Shown: positions 4,537 through 6,660 of the stretch, piece by piece
Numbering within the stretch: position 1 is the stretch's first letter
How the letters are laid out: every line of letters starts with the position of its first letter
Source: Candidatus Gastranaerophilales bacterium
Lineage (GTDB): Bacteria > Cyanobacteriota > Vampirovibrionia > Gastranaerophilales > Gastranaerophilaceae
Assembly (NCBI GenBank): GCA_947630355.1
Contig: CANRHJ010000106.1
Span: forward strand, 1 to 6,660
Length of the DNA stretch: 6,660 nt
Reading direction: 5' to 3'
The notes under the pieces: generated by a model
Database searches by the model: none
The model's input: only the letters and a program-made list of their open reading frames with translations
Told to the model about the DNA's origin: nothing
Position numbers and translations under genes: made by a program

Positions 4537-6660
4537 ATGAAACGTGAATATTTATCTGTTTTGTTTTTATTAATGATTACATTCATAGAAAGTCAAAGCA
4601 ATAATTGCAGTGCTTATATAAGTTTGAATGATTTATCTTCCGAGATGCAGGATGCGTTAAAGAATAAAAGAACCGTCTATGGAGAAGGCGAAAATACTGA
4701 TTATTATTTATGGTCAAAAAATGAAAAAAATCAGCTTATGATAAATAAGGAAGAAGCTAAATCACAAGATGCATACGGAATAACATACAGTTATGATGAG
4801 TCAAAGTATATGCAAGGCAGAACGGAAGAACAAATACAAAATTTGCCGGAGCAGGTACTTGGAGACATTATCGGGGATTTTAAAAATAATGAAGCATCAG
4901 AAGAATATCAAAACGGAGGTGCAATATATAACGGGGGAAAAATCGGAAATATAACCGGAGATTTTATCGAAAATTCGGCATCTCAAGGTTCGGGAAGTGC
5001 AATATATAATGACTCAAATGCTTCAATAGGTGATATAACCGCTGATTTTTCAGGGAATACAAGCAGATACGGCGGTGCGGTATCTTTGGTAGACCACAGC
5101 AGTATAAATAGTATTACCGGAAATTTTATTAATAATAATGCTTCTACAGGTGCGGCTGTATATAATACGAACTACTCAAATATTGGTGATGTATGTGCAA
5201 ATTTTATAAGAAATAAATCATCAAGTCACGGCGGCGCTGTTTATAATATTTCAAACAGCACTATACAAAATATAACCGGAGATTTTGTAGGAAATGAATC
5301 AAACGGTAACGGAGCTGCTATTTACAATGTAAGCAGCAGTATAAAAGATATAAAAGGTAATTTTATTGCAAACAAAGCAAGCTCTTATACAAATGCGTAT
5401 GGAGGTGCTATTTATAATGCGGGTAATATATCCGATATTAACGGAGATTTTATAGGTAATTATACTAACGGTTCCGGCGGTGCCATATATACCACACAAA
5501 ATAGTACGACAGGTAATATAAAAGGGGATTTCATCGGTAATTTCGCCAATTCACAAGGCGCTGCAATTTATAATTCATCAGACAGCGTTATTGGCGATAT
5601 TGACGGTAATTTTATCGGCAATTCCGCTAACAATTCGGGCGGTGTAATTTATAATATCGGGAAAAGTACTATCGGAGAAATAAAAGGAAATTTTGCCGGT
5701 AACTACTCCGGGTATACAGGAGGTGCAATATATAATTCCGCAATTATTAGCGATATTAAAGGTGACTTTATAAGAAATACGGCAACGCGTTATGGAGGTG
5801 CAATTTACAATCTGGGCGGAACTTACGGTAAAATTACGGGTAATTTTATAGAAAACCATTCGGAACAAGGCAGAGGCGGCGCTATATATCATCAATCAGG
5901 TAAATTTAATGCACTTGTTAATTCCTCATTTTACGGGAATTATACAAAAGGCACAAAAGAGGCTCTGGGAGGCGCTATATATGCCGAAAACGATATAACA
6001 GTTACTGCAGATAACGGTTTATCGGCATTTTCAGGAAATTATGTTCAGGTTAATGACCAAGAAAAAGATTACGAAGCTATTTACATGAAAAAAGGCAATT
6101 TAACGCTTAAGGCCGAAAATAACGGTATAATCCGTTTTGACGATAAAATAAACGGTGCTAATTATACCCTGAACTTTGACGGGGACTCTTCCGGTAATAT
6201 AAATATTAATAATGACATTAATAAAGCTAAAATTACGCAGCAAAATGTTAATACCAATATTTTAGAAGGCAAATATATAAATAATAAAAACCTTAATTTG
6301 GAAATGAACAGCGGTAATTTTAATATTAAACATTTAGATTATGACGGTGTCAATTTAAGTAGACTTTCCCTGAATAACGGAAATATCAACCTTGAAAACA
6401 TAGATGTCGATCTTGTTAATAAGAAAATGGGAGGTTTAACGGCTGATTCTTTTGAAAACATCAATGACGGTAAAATTAATGTTAAAAGTTTTGCTCTTCA
6501 AAATGATGCTGCGGATAGAATAACCCCCGTCGCATTTAATATAAATGATGAAATAAAAGATAGTGTAGTATTATTGGAACAAGATGTTTATACCCCGTTA
6601 TACGAATACGGAGTTTCATATAGTACAAACGGCACGTATGGCGGCGATAGCGCCTACATG
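4537..6660 (+). CDS. Secreted Pmp/autotransporter-type repeat protein, C-terminus outside window
   Basis: The frame is open for 708 codons to the right edge. ATG 4537 is preferred over the in-frame ATG 4519. GGAAAA stands six bases before 4537, and the product begins MKREYLSVLFLLMITFIES, a normal Sec signal peptide with possible cleavage after A26. Residues 27-107 are a polar, charged head. Residues about 108-483 hold 14 repeats that pair GDFIGN-type (FxxN) with GGAIYN-type motifs. These are the two hallmarks of chlamydial polymorphic outer membrane proteins (Chlam_PMP) and related autotransporter passengers, which fold as a right-handed beta-helix. Residues 484-708 lose the strict repeat but stay rich in N, G, I and short strands, consistent with further beta-helix. 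A C-terminal beta-barrel would be expected beyond the window but is not seen. The likely role is a cell-surface or secreted adhesin-like protein; this is inference from architecture. The gene appears intact so far, with its own candidate promoter. Confidence 0.85.
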   Translation, partial: MKREYLSVLFLLMITFIESQSNNCSAYISLNDLSSEMQDALKNKRTVYGEGENTDYYLWSKNEKNQLMINKEEAKSQDAYGITYSYDESKYMQGRTEEQIQNLPEQVLGDIIGDFKNNEASEEYQNGGAIYNGGKIGNITGDFIENSASQGSGSAIYNDSNASIGDITADFSGNTSRYGGAVSLVDHSSINSITGNFINNNASTGAAVYNTNYSNIGDVCANFIRNKSSSHGGAVYNISNSTIQNITGDFVGNESNGNGAAIYNVSSSIKDIKGNFIANKASSYTNAYGGAIYNAGNISDINGDFIGNYTNGSGGAIYTTQNSTTGNIKGDFIGNFANSQGAAIYNSSDSVIGDIDGNFIGNSANNSGGVIYNIGKSTIGEIKGNFAGNYSGYTGGAIYNSAIISDIKGDFIRNTATRYGGAIYNLGGTYGKITGNFIENHSEQGRGGAIYHQSGKFNALVNSSFYGNYTKGTKEALGGAIYAENDITVTADNGLSAFSGNYVQVNDQEKDYEAIYMKKGNLTLKAENNGIIRFDDKINGANYTLNFDGDSSGNININNDINKAKITQQNVNTNILEGKYINNKNLNLEMNSGNFNIKHLDYDGVNLSRLSLNNGNINLENIDVDLVNKKMGGLTADSFENINDGKINVKSFALQNDAADRITPVAFNINDEIKDSVVLLEQDVYTPLYEYGVSYSTNGTYGGDSAYM
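4858..5985 (+). repeat. 14 degenerate tandem units of about 78-81 bp (GGAIYN/FxxN)
   Basis: The alanine (or V in unit 10) of the GGAIYN-like motif falls at residues 129, 155, 181, 207, 234, 261, 291, 316, 343, 370, 397, 422, 449 and 480. Spacing is therefore 25 to 31 residues, mostly 26-27. Nine units keep GGA[I/V]; the others are GSAI, GAAV, GAAI twice and GGVI. Each unit also has a G(D/N)F-x-x-N. DNA identity between units is low, so this is an old protein-level repeat rather than a recent expansion; length variation centres on the loop before GGAIYN. Confidence 0.85.

Noticed and set aside
4197..4586. 129-residue minus-strand open frame
   Set aside because: It is antisense to the miniprotein unit, its promoter end, the terminator and the start of the surface protein. 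It has no ribosome binding site and a composition typical of a complement shadow.
5299..5895. Two minus-strand open frames (5299-5499 and 5578-5895) rich in I, T, S and N
   Set aside because: They are antisense shadows of the GGAIYN/FxxN repeats and merely mirror the repeat period.
4858..5985. CRISPR-like or other DNA repeat array
   Set aside because: The periodicity is at protein level in one long frame; units are not identical in DNA and have no unique spacers.

Overview
The window is AT-rich DNA from what is probably a Gram-negative, likely host-associated bacterium. The evidence for an outer membrane is a large secreted protein made of chlamydial-Pmp-type GGAI/FxxN repeats, an architecture typical of autotransporter passengers. 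The composition and gene style would fit an uncultured low-GC gut alphaproteobacterium or a similar lineage. No marker gene here settles the taxonomy, so that placement is an inference.

Left part (1-2210). A gene entering from the left edge on the minus strand (1-861) encodes an unassigned protein with a plausible PD-(D/E)xK-like nuclease core. It has a clear extended -10 promoter and a good ribosome binding site. Divergent to it, at 973-1962, lies a membrane-anchored protein with FkbM/Methyltransf_21-like methyltransferase features. Its 3' end overlaps a short coding-looking stretch on the minus strand (about 1922-2210) that lacks a start and needs a frameshift, probably a gene remnant.

Middle part (2206-4111). 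A two-gene minus-strand operon encodes a DUF2207-type polytopic membrane protein (2751-4058) and a LemA-family protein (2206-2754). They are coupled by a 4-base ATGA overlap. The DUF2207 protein lacks the usual N-terminal extracytoplasmic domain. A reasonable promoter lies at 4083-4111.

Right part (4170-6660). A promoter with consensus -35 and -10 boxes (4170-4197, plus strand) drives a short unit that ends at a hairpin plus T-run (4462-4490). The unit contains a 66-codon reading frame (4277-4476) starting with a twin-arginine (Tat-like) signal. It is broken by a -1 shift at an A_AAT_TTT slippery heptamer in a T5 run. The right arm of the terminator hairpin overlaps the -35 box of a second candidate promoter (4477-4505). 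That promoter precedes a long secreted repeat protein (4537 to beyond the right edge) with 14 units of about 26-27 residues. The C-terminal part, where a beta-barrel would be expected, lies outside the window.

Most interesting points: the compact promoter / frameshifted Tat-like miniprotein / terminator cassette, the terminator-promoter overlap in front of the surface protein, and the shortened DUF2207-LemA pair.
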